Origin: Epilithonimonas arachidiradicis
GTDB taxonomy: Bacteria; Bacteroidota; Bacteroidia; Flavobacteriales; Weeksellaceae
DNA length: 64,000 nucleotides
Assembly (NCBI RefSeq): GCF_003610695.1
Contig: NZ_RAQH01000001.1
Span: 769,599-833,598, forward strand
Direction: 5' to 3'
Shown: positions 38,459 to 47,546 of the stretch, one piece after another
Layout of the letters: every line of letters starts with the position of its first letter
Numbering within the stretch: position 1 is the stretch's first letter
Position numbers and translations under genes: made by a program
Notes under the pieces: generated by a model
What the model was told of the DNA's origin: nothing
Seen by the model: the letters and a program-made list of their open reading frames with translations, nothing else
Databases searched by the model: none

Positions 38459-38495
38459 AATGCTGAAACAAAATATAATAGATATATATAAATAA
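38442..38495 (+). CDS. Candidate leader peptide uORF2 (17 aa)
   Basis: ATG to TAA encodes [17 protein letters not shown]. Its stop overlaps the rplC start by one base (TAATG), the classic geometry for termination-reinitiation. It starts inside uORF1 in another frame. The peptide is basic and short; nothing similar is known to me. Translation is unproven. Confidence 0.35.
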   Translation: MTKTAKMLKQNIIDIYK

Positions 38496-39121
38496 TGTCA
38501 GGTATTATTGGTAAAAAAATCGGTATGACATCTTTGTTTGACGAAGCGGGGAAGAATATTCCTTGTACAGTTATTCAAGCTGGTCCATGCTCGGTTTTAC
38601 AGGTCAGAACCGAAGAGGTTGACGGGTATGTTGCCGTACAACTAGGTTTCGATGACAAGAGTGAGAGGAACGTTGGTAAAGCGTTAGCTGGTCATTTTAA
38701 AAAGGCTGGTTCAACTCCTAAAGCTAAAATCGTAGAATTCAGAAACGAGTTCGAACATGCGGTTAAGACAGGAGATTTGGTAGAAGTTAACATGTTTGCA
38801 GAAGGTGAATACGTTGATGTAACAGGAACTTCTAAAGGTAAAGGTTTCCAAGGTGTTGTTAAAAGACACGGATTTGGAGGTGTAATGCAAGCTACTCACG
38901 GTCAGCACAACAGACTTAGAGCTCCAGGTTCTATCGGTGCTGGTTCGGATCCTTCAAGAGTATTCAAAGGAATGAGAATGGCTGGTAGAATGGGAGGTAA
39001 GCAGGTAACTGTTCAGAACCTTCAGGTGTTAAAAGTAGATGGAGAACAAAATCTTTTAGTAGTAAAAGGTGCTGTTCCGGGAGCTAAAAATTCTTATGTA
39101 ATTATCAAGAAATGGAACTAG
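38495..39121 (+). CDS. rplC: 50S ribosomal protein L3
   Basis: A 208-residue L3, starting [15 protein letters not shown]. The extension to the peptidyl-transferase centre is recognisable ([19 protein letters not shown]). First gene of the cluster, because rpsJ sits in the separated str operon. It overlaps rplD by 10 bp, so the two are likely translationally coupled. Confidence 0.98.
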   Translation: MSGIIGKKIGMTSLFDEAGKNIPCTVIQAGPCSVLQVRTEEVDGYVAVQLGFDDKSERNVGKALAGHFKKAGSTPKAKIVEFRNEFEHAVKTGDLVEVNMFAEGEYVDVTGTSKGKGFQGVVKRHGFGGVMQATHGQHNRLRAPGSIGAGSDPSRVFKGMRMAGRMGGKQVTVQNLQVLKVDGEQNLLVVKGAVPGAKNSYVIIKKWN

Positions 39122-39741
39122 TAGTATTAAGTACATCAGGAAAAGAAACCGGAAGAAAAGTAACTCTTGACGAATCAGTATTCGGAATTGAGCCAAATCA
39201 GCACGCGGTTTACTTAGAGGTTAAGCAATATCTTGCTGCACAAAGACAAGGTACTCATAAATCAAAAGAGAGAAGCGAAATTACGGCTTCTACAAGAAAG
39301 CTTAAGAAGCAAAAAGGTTCAGGATCTGCGAGATATGGTGATATCAAGTCGCCAACTTTCAAAGGTGGAGGTAGAGTTTTTGGTCCAAAACCAAGAGACT
39401 ACAGATTCAAATTGAACAAAGCGCTTAAGAGATTAGCTAAAAAATCTGTTTTGTCTCAAAAATTGAGAGATAACAGTATCAAAGTTTTGGAGAACTTGAG
39501 TTTTGACGCCCCTAAGACTAAAGAATTCATCAACTTGTTGGGTGCTTTGGATCTTAACGGTAAAAAGTCTTTATTCATCATTCCTGAAGCTAACAAGAAT
39601 GTATATTTATCTTCAAGAAACTTGCCTAAGACAAGAGTGTTGAATTATAACGAGATTTCTTCTTATGATTTGATCAACGCAGGTGAGATTGTTTTCTTAG
39701 AAGGTGCAGTAGAAAAATTTCAGGACAACTTAAAGAAATAA
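39112..39741 (+). CDS. rplD: 50S ribosomal protein L4
   Basis: A 209-residue L4. The exit-tunnel loop is visible as [19 protein letters not shown]. In E. coli L4 represses the S10 operon; the leader here is unlike the E. coli one. Its start lies inside rplC. Confidence 0.97.
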   Translation: MELVVLSTSGKETGRKVTLDESVFGIEPNQHAVYLEVKQYLAAQRQGTHKSKERSEITASTRKLKKQKGSGSARYGDIKSPTFKGGGRVFGPKPRDYRFKLNKALKRLAKKSVLSQKLRDNSIKVLENLSFDAPKTKEFINLLGALDLNGKKSLFIIPEANKNVYLSSRNLPKTRVLNYNEISSYDLINAGEIVFLEGAVEKFQDNLKK

Positions 39742-39747
39742 ATCATC

Positions 39748-40038
39748 ATGTCACTTATTATTAAACCAATTATTTCAGAAAAAGCAAACTATCTTACAGA
39801 TCTAAGAGGTGCTTATTCTTTCTTGGTTGCCCCTAAGGCAAACAAGATCCAGATTAAAGGTGCTATTGAGGCAGCTTACGGTGTAAAAGTAGCGGACGTT
39901 AGAACGATGATTTATGCACCTAAAGTTTCTTCAAAATACACGAAAAAAGGACTTCAAGTTGGGAAAACTAACAAATTGAAGAAAGCAGTTGTAACATTAG
40001 CTGCTGGAGAAGTTATTGACATTTTCGCAACAAATTAA
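39748..40038 (+). CDS. rplW: 50S ribosomal protein L23
   Basis: A 96-residue L23, starting MSLIIKPIISEKANYL. It sits at the tunnel exit and docks trigger factor and SRP. Gap of 6 bp to rplD. Confidence 0.97.
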   Translation: MSLIIKPIISEKANYLTDLRGAYSFLVAPKANKIQIKGAIEAAYGVKVADVRTMIYAPKVSSKYTKKGLQVGKTNKLKKAVVTLAAGEVIDIFATN

Positions 40039-40057
40039 TTAATTATAAATAATAGTA

Positions 40058-40879
40058 ATGTCTGTTAGAAAATTAAAACCTATCACCCCGGGACAGAGAT
40101 TCAGAGTTGTTAATAACTTTGAGGAAATTACTACTAACAAGCCAGAGAAATCTCTAACTGTTGGTATTAAAAAGTCAGGTGGACGTAACCAAACTGGTAA
40201 AATGACCATGCGTTACACCGGCGGTGGACACAAAAAGAAATACAGAATTATCGACTTCAAAAGAAATAAATTTGACGTTGAAGCTACGGTAAAAACTGTA
40301 GAATACGATCCAAACAGAACTGCTTTCATCGCATTAGTTGAATACGCAGACGGAGAAAAGAGATACATCATCGCTCCAAACGGGATCAAAGTAGATCAGA
40401 AAATTGTTTCTGGAGAAAGCGTAGAACCAAACGTTGGTAACGCAATGAAATTGAAAAACATTCCATTGGGTACTATCATCTCTTGTGTTGAAATGAAACC
40501 TGGACAAGGTGCAATTTTGGCAAGAAGTGCTGGTTCTTCAGCTCAATTAACTTCAAGAGACGGAAAATATGCCATCATCAAGTTGCCTTCTGGAGAGTCT
40601 AGAATGATCCTTACAGAGTGTATGGCGATGGTTGGTTCAGTTTCTAACGGAGATCATCAGTTAACAGTATCAGGTAAGGCTGGTAGAAGCAGATGGTTAG
40701 GTAGAAGACCAAGAACAAGACCAGTAGTAATGAACCCAGTTGATCACCCAATGGGAGGTGGTGAAGGACGTTCTTCTGGAGGTCACCCAAGATCTAGAAA
40801 CGGTAAGCCGGCTAAAGGTTACAAAACCAGAAAGAAAAACAAAGTGTCTAACCGTTACATCGTATCTAAAAGAAAATAA
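40058..40879 (+). CDS. rplB: 50S ribosomal protein L2
   Basis: A 273-residue L2 with the conserved [12 protein letters not shown] containing the histidine implicated in peptidyl transfer, and a basic C-terminal tail ([18 protein letters not shown]). Length is standard. Confidence 0.98.
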   Translation: MSVRKLKPITPGQRFRVVNNFEEITTNKPEKSLTVGIKKSGGRNQTGKMTMRYTGGGHKKKYRIIDFKRNKFDVEATVKTVEYDPNRTAFIALVEYADGEKRYIIAPNGIKVDQKIVSGESVEPNVGNAMKLKNIPLGTIISCVEMKPGQGAILARSAGSSAQLTSRDGKYAIIKLPSGESRMILTECMAMVGSVSNGDHQLTVSGKAGRSRWLGRRPRTRPVVMNPVDHPMGGGEGRSSGGHPRSRNGKPAKGYKTRKKNKVSNRYIVSKRK

Positions 40880-40881
40880 TT

Positions 40882-41160
40882 ATGGCAAGATCACTTAAAA
40901 AAGGACCATTCATTCATCATACTTTAGATAAGAAGGTTCAGGCAAATGTAGAGTCTGGTAAAAAGACTGTAATCAAAACTTGGTCTAGAGCATCTATGAT
41001 TTCTCCAGACTTCGTAGGACAAACTATCGCTGTTCACAACGGGAAATCTTTTATCCCTGTTTATGTAACAGAAAATATGGTAGGTCACAAGTTAGGCGAA
41101 TTTTCTCCAACAAGATCTTTCAGAGGTCACGGTGGTAACAAAAATAAAGGAGGTAGATAA
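40882..41160 (+). CDS. rpsS: 30S ribosomal protein S19
   Basis: A 92-residue S19, starting [19 protein letters not shown], with [16 protein letters not shown] typical of the family. It binds 16S rRNA in the 30S head together with S13. Gap of 2 bp to rplB. Confidence 0.98.
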   Translation: MARSLKKGPFIHHTLDKKVQANVESGKKTVIKTWSRASMISPDFVGQTIAVHNGKSFIPVYVTENMVGHKLGEFSPTRSFRGHGGNKNKGGR

Positions 41161-41162
41161 TC

Positions 41163-41558
41163 ATGGGATCAAGAAAAAGAGAAAGTGCATTAGCACGTAA
41201 AATAGCAAACCAAGATGTGGCAAAAGCGTTGCATAACGATTGTCCGTCTTCTCCAAGAAAAATGAGATTAGTTGCTGATATCATTAGAGGGGTAGAAGTT
41301 GATAAAGCTTTATATATCCTTAAATATTCTAAGAAAGATGCATCTAACAAATTAGAAAAAGTATTGCTTTCTGCTATCGCAAACTGGCAAGCTAAAAACG
41401 AAGGTGCTGACATCGAGGAGGCTAACCTTATCGTTAAAGAAATCTATGTAGACAGTGCAAGACAATTGAAGAGACTAAGACCAGCGCCACAAGGTAGAGG
41501 GTATAGAATCAGAAAAAGATCAAACCACATTACACTAATTTTAGGTACTAAAAATTAA
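41163..41558 (+). CDS. rplV: 50S ribosomal protein L22
   Basis: A 131-residue L22 with the tunnel-lining beta-hairpin near [19 protein letters not shown]; residues there are targets of macrolide resistance changes, and the hairpin looks unmodified. Gap of 2 bp after rpsS. Confidence 0.97.
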   Translation: MGSRKRESALARKIANQDVAKALHNDCPSSPRKMRLVADIIRGVEVDKALYILKYSKKDASNKLEKVLLSAIANWQAKNEGADIEEANLIVKEIYVDSARQLKRLRPAPQGRGYRIRKRSNHITLILGTKN

Positions 41559-41566
41559 TTCAAGGC

Positions 41567-42301
41567 ATGGGACAGAAGACAAATCCAATTGGTAACAGAT
41601 TAGGTATCATCAGAGGATGGGATTCTAACTGGTTTGGTGGTAAAAACTACGGCGACAGAATCGCTGAAGATTACAAAATCAGAAGATACCTTGAAGCAAG
41701 ATTATCTAAAGGTGGGATTTCAAAAATCTATATTGAAAGAACACTGAAATTAGTAACAGTAACAATCACGACTGCAAGACCGGGGTTAATTATTGGTAAA
41801 GGTGGTCAGGAGGTTGATAAATTGAAAGAAGAGTTGAAAAAATTGACTGGAAAGGATATTCAGATCAACATCTTCGAAATCAAAAGACCTGAGCTAGATG
41901 CAGTATTAGTTGCAGACAGCATTGCTAAACAAATCGAAAACAGAATCTCTTACAGAAGAGCTGTTAAGATGGCTATGGCAAGCACAATGAGAATGGGTGC
42001 AGAAGGTATCAAAGTAATGATCTCCGGAAGATTGAATGGTGCAGAGATGGCAAGATCAGAATCTTTCAAAGAAGGTAGAATCCCTTTATCAACTTTCAGA
42101 GCAGATATCGATTACCACATCGGTGAAGCATTGACTCAGTATGGTAAATTAGGTGTTAAAGTTTGGATTATGAAAGGTGAAGTTTACGGTAAAAGAGAAC
42201 TTACGCCGCTAGTAGGACAACAGAAAAAAGCACCAGCTGGAGGTAGAGAGAGAAACGACAGAGGAGAAAGAGGAGACAGAAAACCAAGAAGAAATAATTA
42301 A
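41567..42301 (+). CDS. rpsC: 30S ribosomal protein S3
   Basis: A 244-residue S3 with a KH domain ([19 protein letters not shown]) and the S3 C-terminal domain ([16 protein letters not shown]). The last 25 residues are a charged, Arg/Asp-rich tail ([12 protein letters not shown]) longer than in E. coli. A 78-bp gap follows. Confidence 0.97.
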   Translation: MGQKTNPIGNRLGIIRGWDSNWFGGKNYGDRIAEDYKIRRYLEARLSKGGISKIYIERTLKLVTVTITTARPGLIIGKGGQEVDKLKEELKKLTGKDIQINIFEIKRPELDAVLVADSIAKQIENRISYRRAVKMAMASTMRMGAEGIKVMISGRLNGAEMARSESFKEGRIPLSTFRADIDYHIGEALTQYGKLGVKVWIMKGEVYGKRELTPLVGQQKKAPAGGRERNDRGERGDRKPRRNN

Positions 42302-42379
42302 TAAAATTTTAGAGGATAGTTTTTAAATGACCGTTACTTTTTTAAAATCTAAATTCTAAAATCTAAAATTTAAGAAATT

Positions 42380-42805
42380 ATGTTACAACCAAAAAGAACC
42401 AAATTCCGTAGAGTTCATAAGATGAAAATGAAGGGGATTGCCCAGAGAGGTAATCAACTTGCTTACGGAACTTTCGGGATCAAAGCTATAGAAGGTGCTT
42501 GGATCACTGCAAGACAGATTGAAGCTGCGCGTATCGCTGCAACAAGATATATGAAAAGAGAAGGTCAACTATGGATCAAAATATTCCCGGATAAGCCTAT
42601 TACCAAAAAACCAGCGGAAGTACGTATGGGTAAAGGTAAAGGTGCTGTAGAATATTGGGTAGCTGTAGTGAAGCCTGGTAAAATTATGTTCGAAGTTGGT
42701 GGAGTGCCTTACGAAGTAGCGAAGGAAGCTCTTAGACTTGCTGCGCAAAAATTGCCGGTAGTTACCAAGTTCGTAGTTGCTAACGATTTTGTTAAACCTC
42801 AATAA
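42380..42805 (+). CDS. rplP: 50S ribosomal protein L16
   Basis: A 141-residue L16, starting [19 protein letters not shown], with the conserved EVRMGKGKG loop near the A site. The 78-bp upstream spacer contains A/T-rich direct repeats of AAATCTAAA-like units and may hold a processing site or weak promoter. Confidence 0.97.
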   Translation: MLQPKRTKFRRVHKMKMKGIAQRGNQLAYGTFGIKAIEGAWITARQIEAARIAATRYMKREGQLWIKIFPDKPITKKPAEVRMGKGKGAVEYWVAVVKPGKIMFEVGGVPYEVAKEALRLAAQKLPVVTKFVVANDFVKPQ

Positions 42806-42816
42806 TCTCTATTACA

Positions 42817-43002
42817 ATGAAAAAAGCTGACATCAAAAATTTAAGCGTAGAGGATATCAAAAATCAATTGGCTGACGCTAAAGCTAACTATTCTAAACTG
42901 AAATTAGCACACAGAATTAGCCCAGTTGAAAATCCGATTCAGATCAGAGATTTGAGAAAAACAATCGCAAGACTTAACACAGAATTAACTAACAAACAAT
43001 AA
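42817..43002 (+). CDS. rpmC: 50S ribosomal protein L29
   Basis: A 61-residue L29, an antiparallel helical pair (EDIKNQLADAKANYSKLKLA and DLRKTIARLNTEL). It lies beside L23 at the tunnel exit. Gap of 11 bp after rplP. Confidence 0.97.
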   Translation: MKKADIKNLSVEDIKNQLADAKANYSKLKLAHRISPVENPIQIRDLRKTIARLNTELTNKQ

Positions 43003-43014
43003 TTCCTTTTTATA

Positions 43015-43269
43015 ATGGATAGAAATTTAAGAAAAGAACGTATTGGAGTAGTTTCCAGCAATAAAATGGAAAAAACTATTGTTGTTAGTGAAACTACAAG
43101 AGTAAAACATCCAATGTACGGGAAATTCGTTTTGAAAACGAAAAAATATACCGCACACGATGAGAATAACGAGTGCAACGAAGGAGATACAGTTTTGATT
43201 ACAGAAACTAGACCTTTGAGCAAGAGCAAAAGATGGAGATTAGTAAGAATCATTGAAAAAGCTAAGTAA
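43015..43269 (+). CDS. rpsQ: 30S ribosomal protein S17
   Basis: An 84-residue S17 of the OB-fold type, with [19 protein letters not shown] and the end motif [12 protein letters not shown]. It binds the 5-prime domain of 16S rRNA. Confidence 0.97.
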   Translation: MDRNLRKERIGVVSSNKMEKTIVVSETTRVKHPMYGKFVLKTKKYTAHDENNECNEGDTVLITETRPLSKSKRWRLVRIIEKAK

Positions 43270-43271
43270 TA

Positions 43272-43640
43272 ATGTTACAAACAGAATCAAGATTAAAAGT
43301 TGCTGATAATACAGGTGCAAAAGAAGTACTAGTTATCAGAGTTCTAGGAGGAACTAGAAGAAGATATGCTTCAGTTGGTGATAAAATCGTTGTTACTATC
43401 AAAGATTCTACACCATCAGGAAACGCAAAAAAAGGTCAAGTATCTAAAGCGGTAGTTGTAAGAACTAAAAAAGCGGTTAGAAGAAAAGATGGTTCATACA
43501 TCAAATTCGAAGACAACGCTTGCGTATTGCTAAACGCTGCTGGAGAAATGAGAGGAACTCGTGTTTTTGGACCGGTTGCCCGTGAGTTGAGAGACAAAGA
43601 ATATATGAAGGTTATTTCATTAGCTCCTGAAGTACTTTAA
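43272..43640 (+). CDS. rplN: 50S ribosomal protein L14
   Basis: A 122-residue L14, starting [19 protein letters not shown] and ending ISLAPEVL, standard in length. It forms an intersubunit bridge and is the binding site of RsfS. Gap of 2 bp after rpsQ. Confidence 0.98.
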   Translation: MLQTESRLKVADNTGAKEVLVIRVLGGTRRRYASVGDKIVVTIKDSTPSGNAKKGQVSKAVVVRTKKAVRRKDGSYIKFEDNACVLLNAAGEMRGTRVFGPVARELRDKEYMKVISLAPEVL

Positions 43641-43658
43641 TTTTAAAATTTTAAGAAA

Positions 43659-43979
43659 ATGTCAAAAGTTAAAATAAAAAGAGGAGACAATGTCATCGTT
43701 ACTACCGGAAAAAATAAAGGGAGTAAAGGTGAAGTTCTTGAAGTAATCAAGAAAGAAGGTAAAGATCCTAGAGTTATTGTTGCAGGAATTAATATTGTTA
43801 AAAAACATACTAAGCCGTCTGCACAAAATCCTCAAGGTGGAATCGTTGAAAAGGAAGCTTCACTACATATTTCAAACGTATCATTAACTGATAAAAGCGG
43901 AAAAGCTACTAAAGTTGGATACAAAGTAGAAGGTGATAAAAAAGTAAGAGTTGCTAAAACAACCGGTGAAACTTTATAA
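43659..43979 (+). CDS. rplX: 50S ribosomal protein L24
   Basis: A 106-residue L24 with the KOW motif [20 protein letters not shown] at its N-terminus. It starts early 50S assembly. Gaps are 18 bp upstream and 12 bp downstream. Confidence 0.97.
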   Translation: MSKVKIKRGDNVIVTTGKNKGSKGEVLEVIKKEGKDPRVIVAGINIVKKHTKPSAQNPQGGIVEKEASLHISNVSLTDKSGKATKVGYKVEGDKKVRVAKTTGETL

Positions 43980-43991
43980 TTTAGAATTACA

Positions 43992-44543
43992 ATGGAATAT
44001 ATAGTAAGACCAAAACAACAATATAAAGAGAAAATTGTTCCTGCAATGATGGAAGAATTTGGGTACAAGTCAGTAATGCAAGTGCCTAAGTTGGAGAAGA
44101 TCGTTGTGTCACAAGGTTTGGGAGCTGCTACAGCAGACAAAAAAATTGTGGACTATGCAGTAGAAGAATTGACTGCAATCACAGGACAAAAAGCAGTTGG
44201 AACTCTTTCTAAAAAAGATGAAGCAGCCTTCAAATTAAGAAAAGGAATGCCTGTAGGAGCAAGAGTAACGCTTAGAGCTGATAAGATGTATGAATTCCTA
44301 GACAGATTAACTTCTTCTGCACTTCCAAGAATTAGAGATTTTTCTGGAATCAAAGCTGACGGTTTTGACGGTAGAGGTAATTATAACTTAGGTATTACTG
44401 AGCAGATTATCTTTCCGGAGATCGTAATTGACAAAGTGAAAAAAATCCAGGGGATGGACATCACTTTCGTAACAACTGCGAAAACTGATAAAGAAGCAAA
44501 ATCATTATTAACTCACTTCGGTTTACCTTTCAAAAAGAACTAA
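43992..44543 (+). CDS. rplE: 50S ribosomal protein L5
   Basis: A 183-residue L5 that binds 5S rRNA and contacts the P-site tRNA. The family segment [20 protein letters not shown] is present and the length is standard. Confidence 0.98.
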   Translation: MEYIVRPKQQYKEKIVPAMMEEFGYKSVMQVPKLEKIVVSQGLGAATADKKIVDYAVEELTAITGQKAVGTLSKKDEAAFKLRKGMPVGARVTLRADKMYEFLDRLTSSALPRIRDFSGIKADGFDGRGNYNLGITEQIIFPEIVIDKVKKIQGMDITFVTTAKTDKEAKSLLTHFGLPFKKN

Positions 44544-44546
44544 GAA

Positions 44547-44816
44547 ATGGCTAAAGAATCAATGAAAGCGCGTGAGCGCAAAAGAGAAGCTACTGTAGCT
44601 AAATATGCTGAAAAAAGAAAAGCTTTGAAAGAAGCTGGAGATTATGAAGCATTACAGAAATTGCCTAAAAATGCTTCTCCTGTAAGATTACACAACAGAT
44701 GTAAATTGACAGGAAGACCAAGAGGATATATGAGAACATTCGGTATTTCCAGAGTAACGTTCCGTGAAATGGCTAACAATGGTCTTATCCCGGGAGTTAA
44801 AAAAGCTAGTTGGTAA
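44547..44816 (+). CDS. rpsN: 30S ribosomal protein S14 (zinc-free long form)
   Basis: An 89-residue S14 of the long, C-minus type: the CxxC-x(n)-CxxC zinc knuckle of the 61-aa form is absent (only one Cys, in HNRCKLTG). It ends [12 protein letters not shown] 145-bp gap with a terminator-like hairpin follows, so it may be the last gene of the first transcription unit. Confidence 0.97.
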   Translation: MAKESMKARERKREATVAKYAEKRKALKEAGDYEALQKLPKNASPVRLHNRCKLTGRPRGYMRTFGISRVTFREMANNGLIPGVKKASW

Positions 44817-44869
44817 GCAATTAAAAACAATCGAGGCAATTAAGTTGTTGAGATACTAAAGCATAAAAA

Positions 44870-44906
44870 TAATCAGACCGATGTTTTCTGAGGTCTGATT
44901 TTTTTA
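44870..44906 (+). terminator. Terminator-like hairpin inside the ribosomal cluster
   Basis: The stem AATCAGACC / GGTCTGATT has a 12-nt loop and is followed by T7. It has all elements of an intrinsic terminator, yet lies between rpsN and rpsH, inside an otherwise tight cluster. It may attenuate or split the operon. Confidence 0.75.
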
Positions 44907-44961
44907 ATCTTCAAGTCTTTTCAATACTGGTTGTCATTAACCAATAATTTAAAACAAAGAA

Positions 44962-45360
44962 ATGGTAACAGATCCAATTTCAGATTTCCTAACAAGAGTA
45001 AGGAACGCACAAAGCGCAGGCCACAAAGTGGTGGAAATTCCTGCATCGAAAATCAAAAAAGAGATCACTAAGATTCTTTTCGATCAAGGTTATATCTTGA
45101 ACTACAAGTTCGAGGATAATGCTGTTCAAGGAGCTATCAAGATCGCTTTGAAGTATGATAAGCAAACTAACAAGCCTGCGATCAAGTCTATCCAGAGAGC
45201 TTCTAGACCAGGTCTACGTCAGTACAAAGGTTCTGAGGAACTTCCAAGAGTACTTAACGGACTAGGTGTGGCTATCATCTCTACTTCTAAAGGAGTAATG
45301 ACTGATAAAAAAGCTAGACAAGAGAAAGTAGGCGGTGAAGTAATTTGCTACGTATATTAA
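44962..45360 (+). CDS. rpsH: 30S ribosomal protein S8
   Basis: A 132-residue S8, starting MVTDPISDFLTRVRNAQ, ending GGEVICYVY. In E. coli S8 autoregulates the spc operon. Here it follows a terminator-like hairpin and a small inverted repeat (TGGTT / AACCA at about 44927-44942). No clear TAnnTTTG box precedes it. Confidence 0.98.
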   Translation: MVTDPISDFLTRVRNAQSAGHKVVEIPASKIKKEITKILFDQGYILNYKFEDNAVQGAIKIALKYDKQTNKPAIKSIQRASRPGLRQYKGSEELPRVLNGLGVAIISTSKGVMTDKKARQEKVGGEVICYVY

Positions 45361-45378
45361 TTTTTTAAAACAAGGAAA

Positions 45379-45924
45379 ATGTCAAGAATTGGTAAAGCAA
45401 TTATAGAAGTTCCTGCTGGTGTTACTATCACTGAAAACAATGGTGTAGTAACGGTAAAAGGTCCTAAAGGAGAATTATCTCAGGAGCTTACTGCGGGAAT
45501 CAGCTTCACACAGGAAGATGGTAAATTAACATTTAACCGTCCTTCTGATTCAAAAGAACACAAAGCGCTTCACGGTTTGTACAGAGCGCTTATCAACAAT
45601 ATGATTGTTGGGACGTCTACAGGTTTCACTAAGCAATTAGAGCTTGTAGGAGTTGGTTACAGAGCATCTCACAATGGTCAAAAATTAGAATTGGCACTTG
45701 GATTTTCTCACGGTATTCTATTGGAGCTTCCAAAAGAAGTAACATTGGATACTTTGACTGAAAAAGGGAAAAACCCGATCATTACATTATCTTCTTACGA
45801 TAAACAACTTCTTGGAATGGTGGCTGCAAAGATCAGATCTTTCAGAAAACCTGAACCTTACAAAGGAAAAGGTGTGAGATTCGTGGGTGAAAACATCAGA
45901 AGAAAAGCCGGTAAATCTGCATAA
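45379..45924 (+). CDS. rplF: 50S ribosomal protein L6
   Basis: A 181-residue L6 with two related domains; the C-terminal motif [21 protein letters not shown] is standard. It lies near the GTPase-associated centre of the 50S subunit. Gap of 18 bp after rpsH. Confidence 0.98.
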   Translation: MSRIGKAIIEVPAGVTITENNGVVTVKGPKGELSQELTAGISFTQEDGKLTFNRPSDSKEHKALHGLYRALINNMIVGTSTGFTKQLELVGVGYRASHNGQKLELALGFSHGILLELPKEVTLDTLTEKGKNPIITLSSYDKQLLGMVAAKIRSFRKPEPYKGKGVRFVGENIRRKAGKSA

Positions 45925-45935
45925 AATTTAAGAAA

Positions 45936-46289
45936 ATGGCATTAACAAAAGTTGAAAAACGAATCAGAATCAAAAGAAGAGTAAGAGGGAAGATCTCAGG
46001 ATCTGCAGAATTACCAAGATTGTCTGTATTCAAAAGTAATAAAGAGATCTACGCACAATTGGTAGATGATAAAGACGGTAAAACATTAGTATCAGCTTCT
46101 TCTAGAGAGAAAGGGGTAGACGCTAAAGGAACTAAAACTGAAGTATCTGCAGCGGTAGGTAAAGCTATTGCAGCTAAAGCTAAAGCAGCTGGTATCGAAA
46201 GTGTAGTGTTTGATAGAAATGGTTTTGTATACCACGGTAGAGTGAAAGCTCTTGCTGACGGTGCTAGAGAAGCAGGTCTTAAATTCTAA
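45936..46289 (+). CDS. rplR: 50S ribosomal protein L18
   Basis: A 117-residue L18, a 5S rRNA binder, with [18 protein letters not shown] and the end [19 protein letters not shown]. The N-terminal tail is strongly basic. Confidence 0.97.
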   Translation: MALTKVEKRIRIKRRVRGKISGSAELPRLSVFKSNKEIYAQLVDDKDGKTLVSASSREKGVDAKGTKTEVSAAVGKAIAAKAKAAGIESVVFDRNGFVYHGRVKALADGAREAGLKF

Positions 46290-46307
46290 TTTTAAAATTC
46301 AGAAAAT

Positions 46308-46826
46308 ATGTTAGATAGTAATATAGAAAGAGTTAAACCTGGAGGATTAGAATTAAAAGATCGTCTGGTTGCTGTTAACAGAGTAACTAAAGTAACGAAA
46401 GGTGGTAGAGCATTCGGATTTTCTGCAATTGTTGTTGTAGGAAACGAAGATGGTGTTATCGGTTACGGACTTGGAAAATCTAAGGAAGTTGCTTCTGCTA
46501 TTGCGAAAGCTGTAGAAGATGCTAAGAAAAACTTGGTGAAAGTTCCTGTAATCAATCATACAATTCCTCACCAGACTTCTGCTAGATACGGTGGTGCTGA
46601 TATCTTCTTGAGACCAGCTTCTCACGGTACAGGGCTTATCGCCGGTGGTGCGGTACGTGCGGTACTAGAATCTGCAGGTGTACACGATGTATTGTCAAAA
46701 TCTAAAGGTTCTTCTAACCCACACAACGTGGTGAAAGCTACTTTCAACGCATTGTTGGATATCAGAAGACCAGAAGAAATTGCAAGAATGAGAGGAGTTT
46801 CTTTAAGTAAAGTGTTTAACGGTTAA
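46308..46826 (+). CDS. rpsE: 30S ribosomal protein S5
   Basis: A 172-residue S5 with the dsRBD-like N-terminal domain ([20 protein letters not shown]) and the C-terminal fold ([16 protein letters not shown]). The loop at which spectinomycin-resistance changes occur (VTKGGRAF) appears intact. Confidence 0.97.
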   Translation: MLDSNIERVKPGGLELKDRLVAVNRVTKVTKGGRAFGFSAIVVVGNEDGVIGYGLGKSKEVASAIAKAVEDAKKNLVKVPVINHTIPHQTSARYGGADIFLRPASHGTGLIAGGAVRAVLESAGVHDVLSKSKGSSNPHNVVKATFNALLDIRRPEEIARMRGVSLSKVFNG

Positions 46827-46837
46827 TCAATATAGCA

Positions 46838-47014
46838 ATGGCAACAATCAAAGTAAAATTAGTTAGAAGTGCTATTAATCGTTCTAAAACTCAGAAAAGA
46901 ACACTTGAAGCACTAGGATTTAAGAGACTTCAACAAGTTGTAGAACACGAAGCAACACCTTCTATTCTTGGAATGATTGCTTCTGTAAGTCACTTACTGG
47001 AAGTTCAAAAATAA
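46838..47014 (+). CDS. rpmD: 50S ribosomal protein L30
   Basis: A 58-residue L30 (ATG at 46838, TAA at 47012-47014): it begins MATIKVKLVRSAINRSKTQ and ends in the helix GMIASVSHLLEVQK. The position between rpsE and rplO is the conserved one. A strong hairpin follows. Confidence 0.95.
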   Translation: MATIKVKLVRSAINRSKTQKRTLEALGFKRLQQVVEHEATPSILGMIASVSHLLEVQK

Positions 47015-47027
47015 GACAAAAGATAAT

Positions 47028-47054
47028 GAGAAAAGAGAAGCTTTCTCTTTTCTC
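47028..47054 (+). other. 12-bp perfect hairpin between rpmD and rplO
   Basis: The inverted repeat GAGAAAAGAGAA / TTCTCTTTTCTC has a 3-nt loop and no T-run, so it is not a standard terminator. It lies in the 72-bp spacer before rplO and could be an RNA processing or stability element. Confidence 0.7.
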
Positions 47055-47086
47055 AATACTTTATCATTTAAAATCTCAATTACAAA

Positions 47087-47536
47087 ATGAATTTAAATAA
47101 CATACAACCAGCAGCGGGTTCTACTCACAATTCAAAAAGAATTGGTAGAGGTCAGGGAAGCGGAAAAGGTGGTACTTCAACAAAAGGGCATAAAGGTCAA
47201 AAAGCGAGAGCTGGTTATTCTCAGAAAATCGGTTTCGAAGGTGGACAGATGCCTTTGCAAAGAAGATTACCGAAATTTGGTTTCAAAAATATTAATAGAA
47301 AAGAGTTTAGAGCAATCAATCTTGATACAATCCAAACTTTGATCGATACTAAAAACATCACTGGTGATATCACTAGAGACGTATTAGTAGAAAACGGTCT
47401 TGCATCTAAGAATGAGTTAGTAAAAATCTTAGGTAGAGGTGATTTGAAATCTGGTGTTTCAATCTCTGCTGACAAATTTACTAAGTCTGCTGAAGAAGCA
47501 ATCAACAAAGCTGGAGGAAAAGCGATTACTCTTTAA
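47087..47536 (+). CDS. rplO: 50S ribosomal protein L15
   Basis: A 149-residue L15, with the Gly/Lys-rich N-terminal extension (RIGRGQGSGKGGTSTKGHKG) that threads into 23S rRNA. Gap of 10 bp to secY. Confidence 0.98.
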   Translation: MNLNNIQPAAGSTHNSKRIGRGQGSGKGGTSTKGHKGQKARAGYSQKIGFEGGQMPLQRRLPKFGFKNINRKEFRAINLDTIQTLIDTKNITGDITRDVLVENGLASKNELVKILGRGDLKSGVSISADKFTKSAEEAINKAGGKAITL

Positions 47537-47546
47537 TTAATAACCA

